DNA of 64,000 bases from Capsicum annuum (GCF_002878395.1 NC_061120.1:93163773-93227772), one strand, 5' to 3'. Shown: positions 1-12,239, counted from the stretch's first letter. Translations and numbers: made by a program. Notes: generated by a model not told the origin, from the sequence alone.

Positions 1-1478
1 AAACTGAATTCACTGAGTTTCGTTGACTGACGGAATATTATTGAGTTCTGAATTGATTACTGAACTGAAGCTGGAATACTACTGATACTAAGATTATTGA
101 GATTTCCTAAGTTCTGTACCTATCTGAGTTCTACTAAGTTCTGTAACGGATTGAGAGTACTACTAATAATGGCATGACTGAGATTATTGTGAAACTGACA
201 CTGGCTCTAGGCAAGCAGCTAATTTTCCGGGTATAAATACCCCCAAGACTGGATAACATATATAATACAAGACAAGTCGTACATAACATGGCAATAGGCT
301 ATCATTCACAATACAATAAATGAGGTATCTCTCCAAGCCCTTGGAAGTCTTAAACATGTAAATGTATAGGGAGTGCATACTATTATCTCATAATTCATTC
401 AATAAGGAATGCACATGAGTAGGAATGCATGCAACATATCATAATTAATTCACTAAGGCCTTTCAACAAATACTTGGCATACATAAACTTATACACAATT
501 AGGGATTTCTTGTCAACATGCTATAATGACTCTATTTCTGTCACATAAGCATTTTATCAAACATATGGGGAGCATACTTTATTCAATACACCTAATTAAC
601 ATGGTTACATCAATCAACATTCATCTTGAAGGGGTTTACCATAAACATCACAAAAATATCACATACTAGGATCAAAGCAAGGAACTTTGTAAACAAAATA
701 TGAATTAAAACTCAATAACAACATGAAGTTCAATTTCAATTCACATGAATCATGAAAATTTATAAATATATCTTGGAATTTATAAAAGGATTCTTGAACT
801 TCTTGGGTGGAAGGAACCTAAGAATCAACATCTAACATACCTTAGTTCTTGATTTTATGAAGATTGCCGGTGGAATTTTCTTGAATTTGAATCTTCAATT
901 GGAAACCTTAAACTTGTTCTTGAGAGAAATTGAGAGAAACCACTATAATTTGGGTGAAATATGGATGAATCACGTGTTTTATGATTATATAAGAGTAAGA
1001 GAAATACTAAAATAACCCTGGGGTCGCGGCTATTTTAATGACTGGAAAACTGGGTGCCAATGCACTGGTCGATGCAGCGCGTCTATTGCATTGATGCGAT
1101 ACCCGACGCATCACGTCATGATCGTGTCGAGCCTCAGAATTTTTGACTCTGGCAACCTGCAACAATGTTAACCAACACGATAGGTAATGCGGGGCGCCAA
1201 GATCGCGTTGGTCTACTATTTTGAGACCTCAAACATGGTCTAAATGCGGTCTAAAAAATCTAAAACTTGACCGGGAACACCTACTGACATAGCTGATCAT
1301 GAATCAACTTAAAGGTCGACATTTAAGAGTTGTATGGGTCGACAAATAATATTGCCAACTTATGAAGGCTAAGAAACAAAATTCTAAGTGTAAATACTTA
1401 GCTGAAGTTTCTAAGTCTGGGACCTCTTTTTAAGATTTAACGAACTGAGTAAAGCTTGAAATTTTACGTGGTCTTACA
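1..1478 (-). repeat. 3' LTR (partial)
   Basis: This matches 5,011-6,489 nearly base for base, including shared stretches at 1-130/5,019-5,150 and 1,380-1,478/6,390-6,489. Its inner edge on the minus strand reads TGTAAGACCACG, a canonical TG start. It is truncated by the start of the window. It encodes nothing. Confidence 0.85.
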
Positions 1479-1480
1479 AT

Positions 1481-1492
1481 ATCTCCCCCTTG
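1481..1492 (-). promoter_or_regulatory. polypurine tract of the gag-only gypsy element
   Basis: On the minus strand this reads AAGGGGGAGAT directly before the 3' LTR, the expected plus-strand primer site. A second very similar purine run lies at about 1,861-1,871, inside the non-coding part of the element. Confidence 0.65.
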
Positions 1493-2225
1493 GAAGATTC
1501 GTCCTCGAATGGGACTGACTAGACAAAAAATACGGAAAGATTGAACTTACTTACTAGACATGAACATCTGAAACATAACTATATGACTGGAACTACTAAT
1601 ATATTGAAATTTCATACTGAACATGCATATCTGATGCATAGATACTTGACTGAGCTATTCTTATGAAAACAAGACTGAAATTACTGATAAGATGAGCTTC
1701 TTCTATGGAACATACATATCTAATGCATGAATATCTGACTGAGTTGACTCTCGAATGCATGACTGAATATGTAATGATAATTGATACTAACTTTGTAAGA
1801 AATATCTAAACATACAACTGAATGGGCTTAAGTACATGAAAGCATCGGGGAATCATAGGGTATCTCCCCCTTGGGACACTATGTCCCTCTAAGAATGCTT
1901 ACCTTACTGAGATACTGGAAAAACTGAGGCGATGCACAAGGCACCTACGAACAGGATCATGACTAAATATCTGGGATCTGAAGCTAATGCATGATACAGG
2001 AACTGAGCTGATCTTACAACTACTGGGAATTTCTATCTTGGAATAGTTTCATTCCTGAGATTTCTAATAATATGTCTAGATAGAAAGATGGGAAAAACAA
2101 ACTATATGAATTTAACTGTCTGACTGCTAAACTGAATTGCTGGCCTTACTGACTAACTCATGCTGAAAACTTAAGCTCAAATGGGAGCAAGAGATCTAAC
2201 AAAGCATATCATAAAGATGAAGGAA

Positions 2226-3415
2226 TTATAACGTACCTGAATCTATGTTAGGGAATCTTTTCAAATCATGACGAGTTTGGAGTGCATAAAATCTATTCTG
2301 ACGCTGGCCACTAGTGGTACTAGAAGTAGCACCCTGCTGACGTAAATCTTTACCCCTCTGAGCTATCACTCTACACTCTCGTATCCTGTGGCCTGGCTTA
2401 CCACAACCAAAACGTACCACGCTGCTTGCTCTACATGCACCTAGGTTATTCTTACCACATTCTTCGCAAAGTGGATAGGTACGCTCACTTTTCACACTAC
2501 CCTGGGCTTTAGAGCCAGGCGCTCCATCAAGATTTCCATCCCTGAACTTTTGTACTGGTACACTAGCTGAGGATGGAGCTGGGACAAAAAAAATCTGACT
2601 ATACTGAGAACGGTTACCACCCTGCAACACTGGCTAAGAAAAACTAAAACTACCTATTCTGGCTTTCTTATTCACTCTCTCTCTCTCTCTCTTCTTAGCC
2701 TTTTTTGCCTCAATCTGTTGAGCGTGCATCATTAGTCTAGAAAGATCCATGTCTCTATTGAGCATAGCAGACTAACATTCCTTAACCACCAATCCGGACA
2801 CACCGGTCACAAACTTACTTATGCTTGATCTAGGGTCAACCATCTGCTCGGGAACATACTTAGACAACAGATTGAACTTGAGGAAATACTCCTTCACTAT
2901 CTGGGAGCCTTGACTTAGGTTCATGAACTTTTCTACCTTATCTTCCTTCATCTCGAGTGGGAAAAACTTATCTAAGAACATATCCTAAAATATCTGCCAA
3001 GTCATGGGGGCTGCATCCTCCCCTCTACTCTTCTTCCACATCACTAACCAATCATGAGCAACATCCTTCAACCTATAGGATGCCAATTCTACACTCTCAT
3101 CTTCAGACATATATATAATCTGCATGATCTTTTTCACCTCGTCAAGATAAAGCTGTGGGTCCTCACCTGCTACTAACCTAAAGAATTCTGGCAGGTTCAT
3201 TCTTATAAAAATTTTTATCCTAGTTGTGGTTGAACCCCCATCTTACTGAGGAGGGGATGCAGCCTAACGGTTACCCTGAACATTGGTTGTCACAGCTTGG
3301 CTAGCGCCTTAAAAGCTACCCAAAACTATGCATATGACACATTCGCATTCATAGGATCTAGGGGCTAAGGTGATTGGTTATCATTTCCACTGGCATTATC
3401 TATGCGAGGAGGCAT
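2226..3415 (-). pseudogene. gag polyprotein, broken (Retrotrans_gag plus zinc knuckle)
   Basis: The likely start is the ATG at 3,415 (MPPRIDNASGND), the usual MPPR-type start of Solanaceae gypsy gag. The central part (3,200-2,772) has the capsid-type gag signature: LYLDEVKKIM, then LKDVAHDWL, then FLDKFFP and VKEYFLKFN. The C-terminal part (2,630-2,226) carries two cysteine clusters, the second a CCHC-like knuckle of which CGKPGHRIREC is visible, for RNA packaging. Stop codons separate the three open pieces near 2,984, 2,771 and 2,631. In a working element this protein would form the cytoplasmic particle. Here it is a decayed remnant. The frame ends at 2,226 and no protease or RT follows. Confidence 0.8.
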
Positions 3416-3617
3416 ATATAGTAAATGAAAGAAAGATTAGACTGAGAGTCTTAACTTGACCTCATGCTCATCCGCACGACATAAATACTGAAAGAAGGGA
3501 AACTATTCCTAAAACATCTTACAGCCTCCTGTACATAAATATGTTGAGCAACACACCCATGCATAAGACTCTACTACATGCATCTTTTCAGACTTCCTAG
3601 GACACTATTGAACCTTA

Positions 3618-3634
3618 GGCTCTGATACAAAGTT
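3618..3634 (-). other. primer binding site, initiator Met-tRNA type
   Basis: The minus strand reads TTTGTATCAGAGCC immediately inside the 5' LTR. This is one base off the TGGTATCAGAGC sequence complementary to the 3' end of plant initiator Met-tRNA. Confidence 0.75.
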
Positions 3635-6489
3635 TCTAACACCACGAGTTTGGTACCCCGGATGCTACACGATACTCATTATCCTGAAGGACCACAAGCT
3701 AACCCTTGATTGATACCTATGATTGAGCACTGAATAATACACTATTAAAATGTGGAAAACTGGCATAAAACTTGCCATAAGATTCAAATATCTAAAATAC
3801 AACTAAAAACTGAATACAGATACAGCTGTCTGAAAAGTCTCTAAATTGTATGTACTATGGAGTTGATGGGATAGGTCCCCAACTAACTCCATCTACTAAA
3901 ATACTAAATCTAGTGCAATAATAAAATAAAGATTATCCTTAAATGATGAGGACTCACTGCTACGTCTACTGCTGCTGACTGAATCTGAACTGCTAAGGGA
4001 GCTCTGGATCTCGTGCTTCTGAACCTATGGTATAAAACACCATAGCACAGAAAAGTATGTATCAGTATGATGGAATATACTAGTATGCTAGAGGAGGTAA
4101 GGCTAAATGCAGGGGTTTATATGCATGAACAATACTGACTAAATAATCTAAGTATACTGAATCAGGATACATGCATGAATGCACAAACTATAACTGAAAT
4201 TGTAGGAACACTGAATACCGAATTCTAATAAATGGATTTTATATAACTGAGTCTACTGATACTGATATCTGATTGACTGAGGGTAAAATCAATCCTATCT
4301 AGCGGGGGATCCCTGATTAAACTGATAATGAAGATGAATAACTGAATTTAAGATCAGTCCTATCTAGCGGGTGATCTCTAAACCTAATGGTACTTGATAC
4401 TAATTGACTGTATTTGAGATCAATCCTATCTAACGGGTGATCTATGAATCTTTGTGTACTGATACTGATACTTCTTGACTAAATTTGAGATCAGTCCTAT
4501 CTAGTAGGTGATCTCTAAATCCATTATAATACTAATGAGTGACTGTATCTAACAATCCTGAATCTGTGCTACTGAGCTGAGTTTTTTTTCTGAGACTGAT
4601 TATGAAGCTGAGACTGTGAAAGGTAGTCATCTAATCGACATGCCCTAAATTTGAACTAGTGGGGTCCAACCTGTAACCCCAGCTGAAAAGGTGTCAATAC
4701 CGTGCCATGGGTAAAGACAACTGCTATGGAGTCAGTCCTAATCTAGTGGGTGACCCCTGAGATCAGTCCTGTACTTGCGGGTGATCCCCAAGTATATCAG
4801 TCCTATCTAACGGGTGACATCTTATGCCTAAGCTGGCTACATAGTTTTGGAACATAAGAATTGTTTTTAGGGACCTCAATCCTATCTAGCGGGTGAGCCA
4901 CCATCCCTAGGTTCGCTCGGTGCTGAATCTTACTCCCAACTGGAAGACACTGAACTGATCACTAATTCATACTAGGCTTGACTGAACTGTTACTGATCGT
5001 ACTTGTTTGACTGAGCTAAACTGAATTCACTGAGTTCCGTTGACTGACGGAATATTACTGAGTTCTGAATCGATTACTGAACTAAAGTTGGAATACTACT
5101 GATACTGAGATTACTGAGATTTCCTAAGTTCTGTAACTATCTGAGTTCTACTAAGTTCTGTAACGGATTAAGAGTACTACTAATCATGGCATGACTGAGA
5201 TTATCGTGAAACTGGCACTGGCTCTAGACAAGCAGCTAATTTGTCAGGTATAAATACCCCCAGGACTCGATAACATAAATAATACAAGGCAGGACAACTA
5301 GTACATAACATGGCAATAGGTTATCATTCACAACACAATCAATGAGGCATCTCTTCAAGCACTTGGAAGTCTTAAACATATAAATATATAGGAATTGCAT
5401 ATTATTATCTCATAATTCATTCAATAAGGAATGCACGTGAGTAGGAATGCATGCAACATATCATAACTCATTCACTAAGGCCTTTCAATAAACACTTGGC
5501 ATACAACTTATACACAATTGGGGATTTCTTGTCAACATGCTATAATGACTCTATTTTCGTCACATAAGCATTTTATCAAACATATGGGGAGCATACTTTA
5601 TTCAATACACCTAATTAACATGGTTACATCAATCAACATTCATCTTGAAGTGGTTTATCATAAACATCACATAAATATCACATACTAGGATCAAAGCTTG
5701 GAACTTTGTAAACAACACATGAATTAAAACTCAATAACAACATGAACTTCAATTTCAATTCACATGAATCATGAAAACTCATAAATTTATAATCTTTGAA
5801 TTTAGAAAAGGAATCTTAAACTTCTTGGGTGGAAGGAACCTAAGAATCAACATCTAACATACCTTAGTTCTTGATTTTACAAAAATTGACGGTGGAATTT
5901 TCTTGAATTTGGATCTCCAATTGGAAACCCTAAACTTATTCTTTAGAGAAATTGAGAGAAACCACTATAGTTTAGGTGAAATATGGCTGAATCAAGTGTT
6001 TTAGGGTTATATAAGAGTAGGAGAAAGACTGAAATAACCCTGGGGTCGCGGCTATTTTAATGACTGGAAAATTGGGTGCCGACGTGCTGGTCGACGTGGC
6101 GCATCGATAGCATCGATGCAATACCCAATGCGTCATATCATGATTGCATCGAGCCTCAATATTTTTAATGCTGGCAACCTGCAACAATGTTAACCAATGC
6201 GATAGGCAACACGGTGCGCCAAGATCGGGTTGGTCTACTATTTTGAGACCTCAAACGTGATCTAAATGCGGTTTGGAACTTGAACAAGAACACCTACTGA
6301 CATAGATGATCATGAATCAACTTAAAGATCAACATTTAAGGGCCGTATGGATCGAGAAATAAGATTGCCAACTTTTGAAGTCTAAATGAAAATTCTAAGT
6401 GTAAACACTTAGCTGAAGTTTCTAAGTCTGGGACCTCTTTTTAAGCTTTGACGAACTGAGTAAAGCTTGGAATTTTGCGGGTTCTTACA
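3635..6489 (-). repeat. 5' LTR (complete, about 2,855 bp)
   Basis: On the minus strand it begins TGTAAGAACCCGC at 6,489 and ends at 3,635, where TCTAAC on the plus strand stands for the expected TG...CA edge with one change. The lower-coordinate end resembles the end of the solo LTR at 27,597 (TAACACC... then ...GGTACCCCGGAT), so the two families are related. Most of the element's length is LTR. An internal tandem array sits at 4,290-4,905. Confidence 0.8.
4290..4905. repeat. degenerate tandem repeat inside the LTR (eight copies)
   Basis: Eight copies of a word close to TCAGTCCTATCTAGCGGGTG followed by A and CTC-type bases. They occur near 4,291, 4,351, 4,417, 4,490, 4,733, 4,762, 4,797 and 4,877. 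Spacers vary from a few to over 200 bases and are rich in CTGATAC/ACTGA words. The GC-richer core is conserved while the spacers drift. Confidence 0.75.
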
Positions 6490-6932
6490 CTTAGTTGATA
6501 GCTCGTCACTCAAGCCGTCATATTCTCTCAGAAAAACACTTAGGGGTAAAATGAGCATAAATTTCTACTCCAACATCAAATTAAGGTGAAATTTGATGCC
6601 TTGGAAAGAAGAATCAAAGATATTTCGTTTGATATATAGTAGGCCACCTAACTCTTTATATTCTATGAGTAATGATCATTGGAAGTTGACCCAAGTTGAA
6701 ACATCCACTAAAACTTAAACAGTAGAAAAGTTCTCAACTAATTTTTGAGTTAGTAGAATTTTATAACCTCGATTCATATCCAAAGATGTTCCCACACTAT
6801 AGAATTGATCAACACATTCTTTTTACATGAAAATCATTGGTTTGGGTCTATACATGCAGGAATAATGGTTCAAATTCTTGCCTGAGAATGTGGGGGTTTA
6901 CAAGTACATCTTGTCTTTTCTCACTTTCAGAG
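6490..6932. other. unassigned spacer between two LTR blocks
   Basis: No reading frame, RNA gene or boundary signal is visible. It is moderately AT-rich, non-repetitive inside the window, and probably old transposon sequence lying between the gag-only element and the solo LTR. Confidence 0.4.
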
Positions 6933-7689
6933 TGTCACAAACCGATTTATAAGTTATGGTGGCACATAATTTATCCCACCAGTAGGTAAGACGAATCGTA
7001 GCTCAGAGTTGGTTCGTCTCTCAAAGTTGTAAGCAGTGGATTAATTTAGTGGAAAATGGCCGAAAGGCCAGAGACTAATAATTAAAGACTTTAGATAACA
7101 ATAATACAATCATAATAGTTTAATAGATAGGTAGAAAATCAGCAATCAACCCAAGACTCAGTAATGTCAGTACAAGAGCTACTACAATGAACTACAAATA
7201 TTAAATAGTCAAATATAATCTGTTTCAAAGATGAAATACTAGAGATAGATAAATAGCAGAAAAAAGGGTAACTCTGACTCCAAGAGCTCACCCAATCTCA
7301 AAAATCAACCTGCACAAGCGTCGGATCAGCGGCGGCAACTAGTATTAGAATTTGCATCAAAAAGGTATAGAAGTCCAATATGAGTACCAAAATTATGAGT
7401 ACTCAGTAGGCACCATCGGCCGGCTGAGCTAAATCATGATATAAATTTGATAAGATACAAGATAAAATAAGATAAGTCAAGACAGAAGGGGAAAATACGG
7501 AAATAAGCTCCGATTGTACATAAGTAAATAAATACATATAAAATAGTAACATAAAGGTCACACAATTATAACTACAAGATTGGCCCCCATAAGCCAAAAA
7601 GTGCAAAAAAATAAATAACCCAATGCAGACTCTCATAAGCCTAGAAGGTACAACTAAGGAAACTAAGCAACTGAAGGACCATACATTTC

Positions 7690-8528
7690 CAAATTATCAA
7701 GTCATAACCATGAATTCATCCAAATCGTATCATCTCATACATAAATCCCAACGTCGGACCTGAACCGAAACTCAATAGTACCATCATAATTATCATTATT
7801 TGTCAAACTTGAACCAGAATTCATATTTTCAATATCATCATCAACTGTCAGACTCGAACGGAAACTCATATTTATAAATCATAACAATGAACCATATCAA
7901 CAAGTCATACTAATAACTAACTCAATGGACTATACAAACAAAGTATAACTATAGACCATCCTTTTTACTCATACCTGAATGTCGGACCAAGAATCACAAT
8001 AATAAGTCATATCAGTAACCACACCCATAAACCATACTAATAATGTTTCTATTAAGTCAATCATTAACCATGTCCATAGGCCACGACAATAGTCACATCC
8101 ATAAGTTATATCAGTAATCATATTTATAAGCCATAATCGTATATACAAGTCATTAAGCATATTAATAAATCATTAATCATATGTATAAGTCATTAATCAT
8201 ATCTAATAATTCGTTACTCATATCTATAAGTCGTGTCATTATTCACATCTATATCTATATCATTAAGCATGTCGATATGCCATATTATTAATCATATCCG
8301 AAAGTCATAGCAATAATCATATATATAAGTCATTAATCATATCTGAAATCATATCAATGATCAAATGTATATGTCATTAATAATATCCAGAAGCCATATC
8401 AATAATTACTTGTATAAGTCATTAATTATATCTTGAATCCATACCAATAATCATAGGTATAAGACATTAATATTATCCGGAAGCCATATCAATAATCACA
8501 TGTATAAGTCATTAATTACATTCTAAAG

Positions 8529-8570
<42 letters not shown>

Positions 8571-8640
8571 TTATATCATTAATCATATCCAGTTATACCC
8601 AGATATAGTACCAATCTTCCAATATCCAACTAATATACTC
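7690..8640. repeat. degenerate minisatellite inside the solo LTR
   Basis: About 950 bases are built from variants of CATATCAATAATCATATCTA followed by TAAGTCATTAAT, in units of roughly 30 to 60 bases. The clearest run is at 8,100-8,520. It contains a (TA)n tract at 8,531-8,566. Confidence 0.65.
8531..8566. repeat. (TA)n microsatellite
   Basis: An uninterrupted TA dinucleotide run of about 36 bases inside the minisatellite. Confidence 0.95.
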
Positions 8641-9734
8641 ATTAAATATATCCAACCTCCTCAAGTCCCAAACCTAACATTAATAAGGGTATATCATGCA
8701 TAAATAAATCTACAAGGCTAACACAAATCTTGGCTTAAGGTAGGTCGGAGGAACCCATTCTAGTCTCTGAAAATCCAATTTAGGCAACATCTATCCTAGA
8801 CTACGCTAAGGTATCTAAGTTCGTTTCTAGATGTTGAGTACGTCATAAATAGCCTTAAGATAGTAATTCTTCCCAAACATGAACGACTAAGTCAATCCCA
8901 CCTAAAAAAAATAGGAATTGAGGTAATTTTTCTTAACTTAAGAAACTAAGGTCAATTCCACCCTAAATATGAATGACTAAGGCAAATTCACCTAGCTTGA
9001 GTAATTAAGGTATTTTCATTCTAAACATGAGTCAGGAAGCCAAATTCACCTAAGACGTGAGTAGCTAAGCTAATTTCACCCTAGGATACGGTTTCAAGAT
9101 AGCCTAAACGGTCCAACTAGTCCAAATGTCCTCATTCATACTTCCAACACCTAAATTCCATCCCATATCTAGCACATTATGATAATCATACTATGAAATA
9201 ACTCACTCTATAAAAAGATAAACCTAGCCTACCTGAACAACGAAGAAAATCCCAAAAAAATTGTTAAATATTGATTTTTTCGAGAACTATTTGCAAGGCG
9301 CCACACTATCAAAATCACAATATACTCATCAATACGAGAACAATGATATCCATATTACAATATTGTGCTTCGGATCCAAAATTACATAAAATTTACATGT
9401 GAAATCCTTCTACGTAATTGCACTTTCAAAACTAACACAATATTTCTCTATGCTCAAGGAACATTTATCTCAAAAATAAGTGAATTTCGAGCTTTAATAG
9501 TGCTAGAATCAAGTCACCAAGATTATAGGGATTTTAGAAAAAGATAAAGGTTTTGATCTAAAAATAAATGAAAACTTACCATGAATATGAAGAAGAAATG
9601 CATAAATAAACTATACCGAAGCTCTAAAATCACCCACAAATATTTATCCCAAGTTTTCATACTATTTACGATTTTACTCTCTTGAGAATGGGAGAAGAAT
9701 GATGAAATCGGGCTAAGTAAGGTATTTTACCCTT

Positions 9735-9980
9735 TTCAAGTACGCGGATATCGCTAAAGCGGACACTGGGTTGTTGCACCAGTCATCGCTGAAGCATCTG
9801 GGTGCTGCTAAAGCGGTACTCGTCCCTACGATCCAGGCCACTAAAGTGGACCATGGGCCACTTTAGCGCTCGTCGCTAAAGACCTAGGTGTCTCTAAAGC
9901 GGTACCTGTTGGATGAGCTAGGGTCGCTAAAGCTCCCTCTGCTAAAGCAACCAGAGGGCCTCTTTAGCGATCACATCAAA
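9735..9980. repeat. GC-rich CGCTAAAGCG repeat cluster
   Basis: About ten occurrences of CGCTAAAG, GCTAAAGCGG or the reverse form CTTTAGCG within 250 bases. This stretch is far richer in GC than the sequence around it. It lies late in the solo LTR. Both orientations occur, so short hairpins can form. Confidence 0.75.
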
Positions 9981-10494
9981 TATCATACACTAGATGGAGA
10001 CTCAGAATTTTTTCGAGTCTCCGCCAACCCCCGCGATTCATTCAAAATCCCATATAAGAAAATGAACTATGCTACTCTATCAAGTTCGACGTGTCTAACT
10101 CAATGGCATAGTCAAAATTTCTATCCGAGGTCATTTTGATTAAAAGTGTATCCCACGCCTACTTGCCACTTTTTTTAACTTCTGGCCAATAGCTCGAAAT
10201 GAGTGAAGGAGCCTCAGGACCAGAACCAAGGGGCCTTCTAACCTAAAATCAACATTTTAGAGTTGTTGGAATAGTTAGAATTGGTATACGAGGTTGTCTA
10301 ACTAAAGATCTTACCCGATATTTAATTTAAACCAATGAAGGCTTTAAAATAAAAAATTGGCTCTAAAAATCAAATGAACTACCAAGTAACTGAACTGTCA
10401 GTTCTAGCAAGTCATAAATAACTTGAAGCAGTTATATGAAAGCTCTAAATGGCGAAAATAAGTGAAAACATAAAAAATAACCTGAAGTCATTAA

Positions 10495-11360
10495 GAGAGT
10501 CATGTTCATCAAAGAAATTATTTTTTCTTTACCTCAGATGGCTCCTCTCTTCACTGAAAACTTTATCAAGGGTCATAGTTGTATATCCACTGCTCTTTCC
10601 TTATCTAAATCCTTGTTTTGAGAAGTTTCTTCACCGAGGACATTATCTTCTTCCTCAGTCCCCTCCTCATCTTCATCGATAACTTGATTAGAGACCACAT
10701 CAATAACAATCTGTTGTTTTTTCCGTATCAACATCTTCATTTTGAAAACAATATTGTACCATAGGTTTATAATCGACCACAAGTTTATCAATAGAAAATA
10801 ATGTTGTAAGAATATAAGCATAAAATGTATAGTACACATAAGCAAAATAACTTTACATTTTATACGATGAACAAATAGAACCATTAAAACGAACAACAGT
10901 TTACAAAAGATTCGTTTCGATGAACTAGAATTCAAAAAGGTTGTTTTTTTATTTGTTGAATTATTTTTATTACTTCGGAGCATACTGTAATTCAAAAACA
11001 AATTGCGAATTTTATATTGGCTTGAATAAATCAAAAATAAAAAAGCTCTGCATAATCAAAAAATTAGAGCAAAAAATAACACAGATATTTCTATAAACCT
11101 ATCCATGATTAAGTCTTGAAAAAAAATTAAAATTCATCTTTAGAAACACTGGAGTTATTGAAAACGAATATGACAATATGCATCTCAAAATAGTTTCAAA
11201 GAGAAAGAAGAAGAAAAGTGGAGAAAAGAAGAAGAAAAGTGGAGAAAAAGCTAAGAGAATAGGGGACTTGTGTTATTTTTGAAAAGTTAAAAGAAACCTA
11301 GATAAAAAAAAATAATAATAAATTAAAAAAAAAAAAACTTGTAAGGAACTTACGTAGATA
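10495..11360. other. AT-rich interval with a doubtful exon-like piece
   Basis: Nothing recognisable. On the minus strand, 10,745-10,573 encodes an acidic stretch (…VIDEDEEGTEEEDNVLGEET…) that ends in a stop. A strong 5' splice-site-like word (CTGAGGTAAAG) follows at about 10,540, and a purine-rich run of AGAAGAAAAGTGG repeats lies at 11,195-11,250. This could be a decayed gene fragment picked up by a transposon, but no family is recognised and the reading frame upstream is low-complexity. Confidence 0.25.
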
Positions 11361-11611
11361 CTCCCTCCGTTTCGGAATAAGTGAATTATTGAGATATTTA
11401 TTGGTGTTTCAAAATAAGTGAGTCATTAAATTTTTTTTCAAATTTACACTTATGATTTGACAACCAATTAAATTTTAAAAAGGTATTACAAGGTCAGTTT
11501 TTTTTTCTTTCGATAAAAATGAAACTTGTTTTAAATTTATGTCTTTAATATTTTTTCCTTAATTTGTGTATCAAATTTCAGCAATTCATTTATTATGAAA
11601 CGGAAAAAAAA
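11361..11611. mobile_element. Stowaway-type MITE (Tc1/mariner)
   Basis: The left end is CTCCCTCCGTTTCGGAATAA, the classic Stowaway terminal repeat, preceded by TA. The right end reads TTATTATGAAACGGAAAAAA, the inverted repeat with its last bases decayed to A, followed by TA. The interior is AT-rich, about 250 bp, with no coding capacity. Confidence 0.8.
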
Positions 11612-11941
11612 TATTAAAATGTCTTGACCCCACCCTTTAGTACCCTTTTTTATCCTAGCCCAAAGACATTGAGGAAAAAAAAAATAAAGTACGTATTTGG
11701 CTAAAAGGTGTTTAGGGGTGTCTTCTTTGCCAAATTTTCTCTACAAATTCTTCGTACATGCCAACTTTTTCATACTCCACTTCTGGAATTACATTAAGGA
11801 ATTGATTGATAGGAGGGATAAGGATAATTAATCTCAAAATTAATTTTAAAAAAGAACTTATTTCATATTTAGTTGAGACAAAATATATGAGATAACTCAT
11901 TTCGAAATTAGTCATATCGGGATTGTAGTGTTTTCTTATTC

Positions 11942-12170
11942 CTCCTTGAGGATGGGATAACTAATCTCGAGATTAGTAATCCCGAGATAACTTATTTTCC
12001 AACCAAACGACCCATATGTACGTTATTGTTACTGTAAAATAATATTATAGCACTCCTTGAGGGTGGAATAACTAATGCTGATATAGTTAATTCCGGAATT
12101 AGTAATCTCGGGGATAACTTGTTTTCCAATCAAAGAACCCCTATGTACGTTATTGTTATTGTAAAATAAT
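11942..12170. repeat. 111-bp tandem duplication
   Basis: Two copies start with CTCCTTGAGG at 11,942 and 12,053. Each holds ATAACTAAT, then ATTAGTAATCTCGG-like, then GATAACTT.TTTTCCAA, and ends GTACGTTATTGTTA. Each unit also has short internal inverted words (AATCTCGAGATTAG). The segment at 11,870-11,925 is a more distant relative. It may be a fragment of a MITE family. Confidence 0.75.
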
Positions 12171-12204
12171 GGTATATTAATAATATAAATAAAAGAACAC
12201 ACAA

Positions 12205-12239
12205 TGTTGTGTGCGCGTGTGTGTATATATATATATATA
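12205..12239. repeat. (GT)n(TA)n microsatellite
   Basis: A GTGTGCGCGTGTGTG tract runs into TATATATA. It abuts a TATTAAAAGTGTGAAGGACC phrase that recurs at 12,925, 14,190 and 37,005. Confidence 0.9.

Larger units (their letters stand above)
1..6489 (-). mobile_element. gag-only Ty3/gypsy LTR retrotransposon (non-autonomous), 3' LTR cut by window start
   Basis: Bases 1-1,478 and about 5,011-6,489 are near-identical direct copies and are read as the two LTRs. On the minus strand the order is 5' LTR (6,489-3,635), primer binding site (3,634-3,618), gag (3,415-2,226), about 750 bp without coding, a polypurine tract (1,492-1,481) and the 3' LTR (1,478 to beyond base 1). Only 2.16 kb lies between the LTRs. 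It has no protease, reverse transcriptase, RNase H or integrase, so the element would need enzymes from a relative. The polypurine tract sits beside a GGACGAAT-type phrase that, from memory, marks the pol/3' LTR junction in Solanaceae chromoviruses. That suggests a gypsy element that lost pol. Confidence 0.85.
6933..10494 (+). mobile_element. probable solo LTR of a Ty3/gypsy element
   Basis: It begins TGTCACAAACCGATTTATAA with a ...GGTGGCACA phrase, which resembles from memory the 5' edge of long chromovirus LTRs in Solanaceae. It contains a long degenerate tandem array and a CGCTAAAGCG-rich stretch, and the best right edge I can find is ...GTCATTAA at 10,494. The flanking 5-mers are CAGAG (6,928-6,932) and GAGAG (10,495-10,499), four of five matching. 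No gag or pol lies inside and no second LTR is present. The length, about 3.56 kb, is large for a solo LTR, so a nested insertion is possible. Confidence 0.5.

Noticed and set aside
10573..11034. 153-codon minus-strand ORF as a full gene
   Set aside because: Its first two thirds are low-complexity AT-derived residues with no motif. Only the acidic C-terminal part looks coding, so I reported a doubtful fragment instead.
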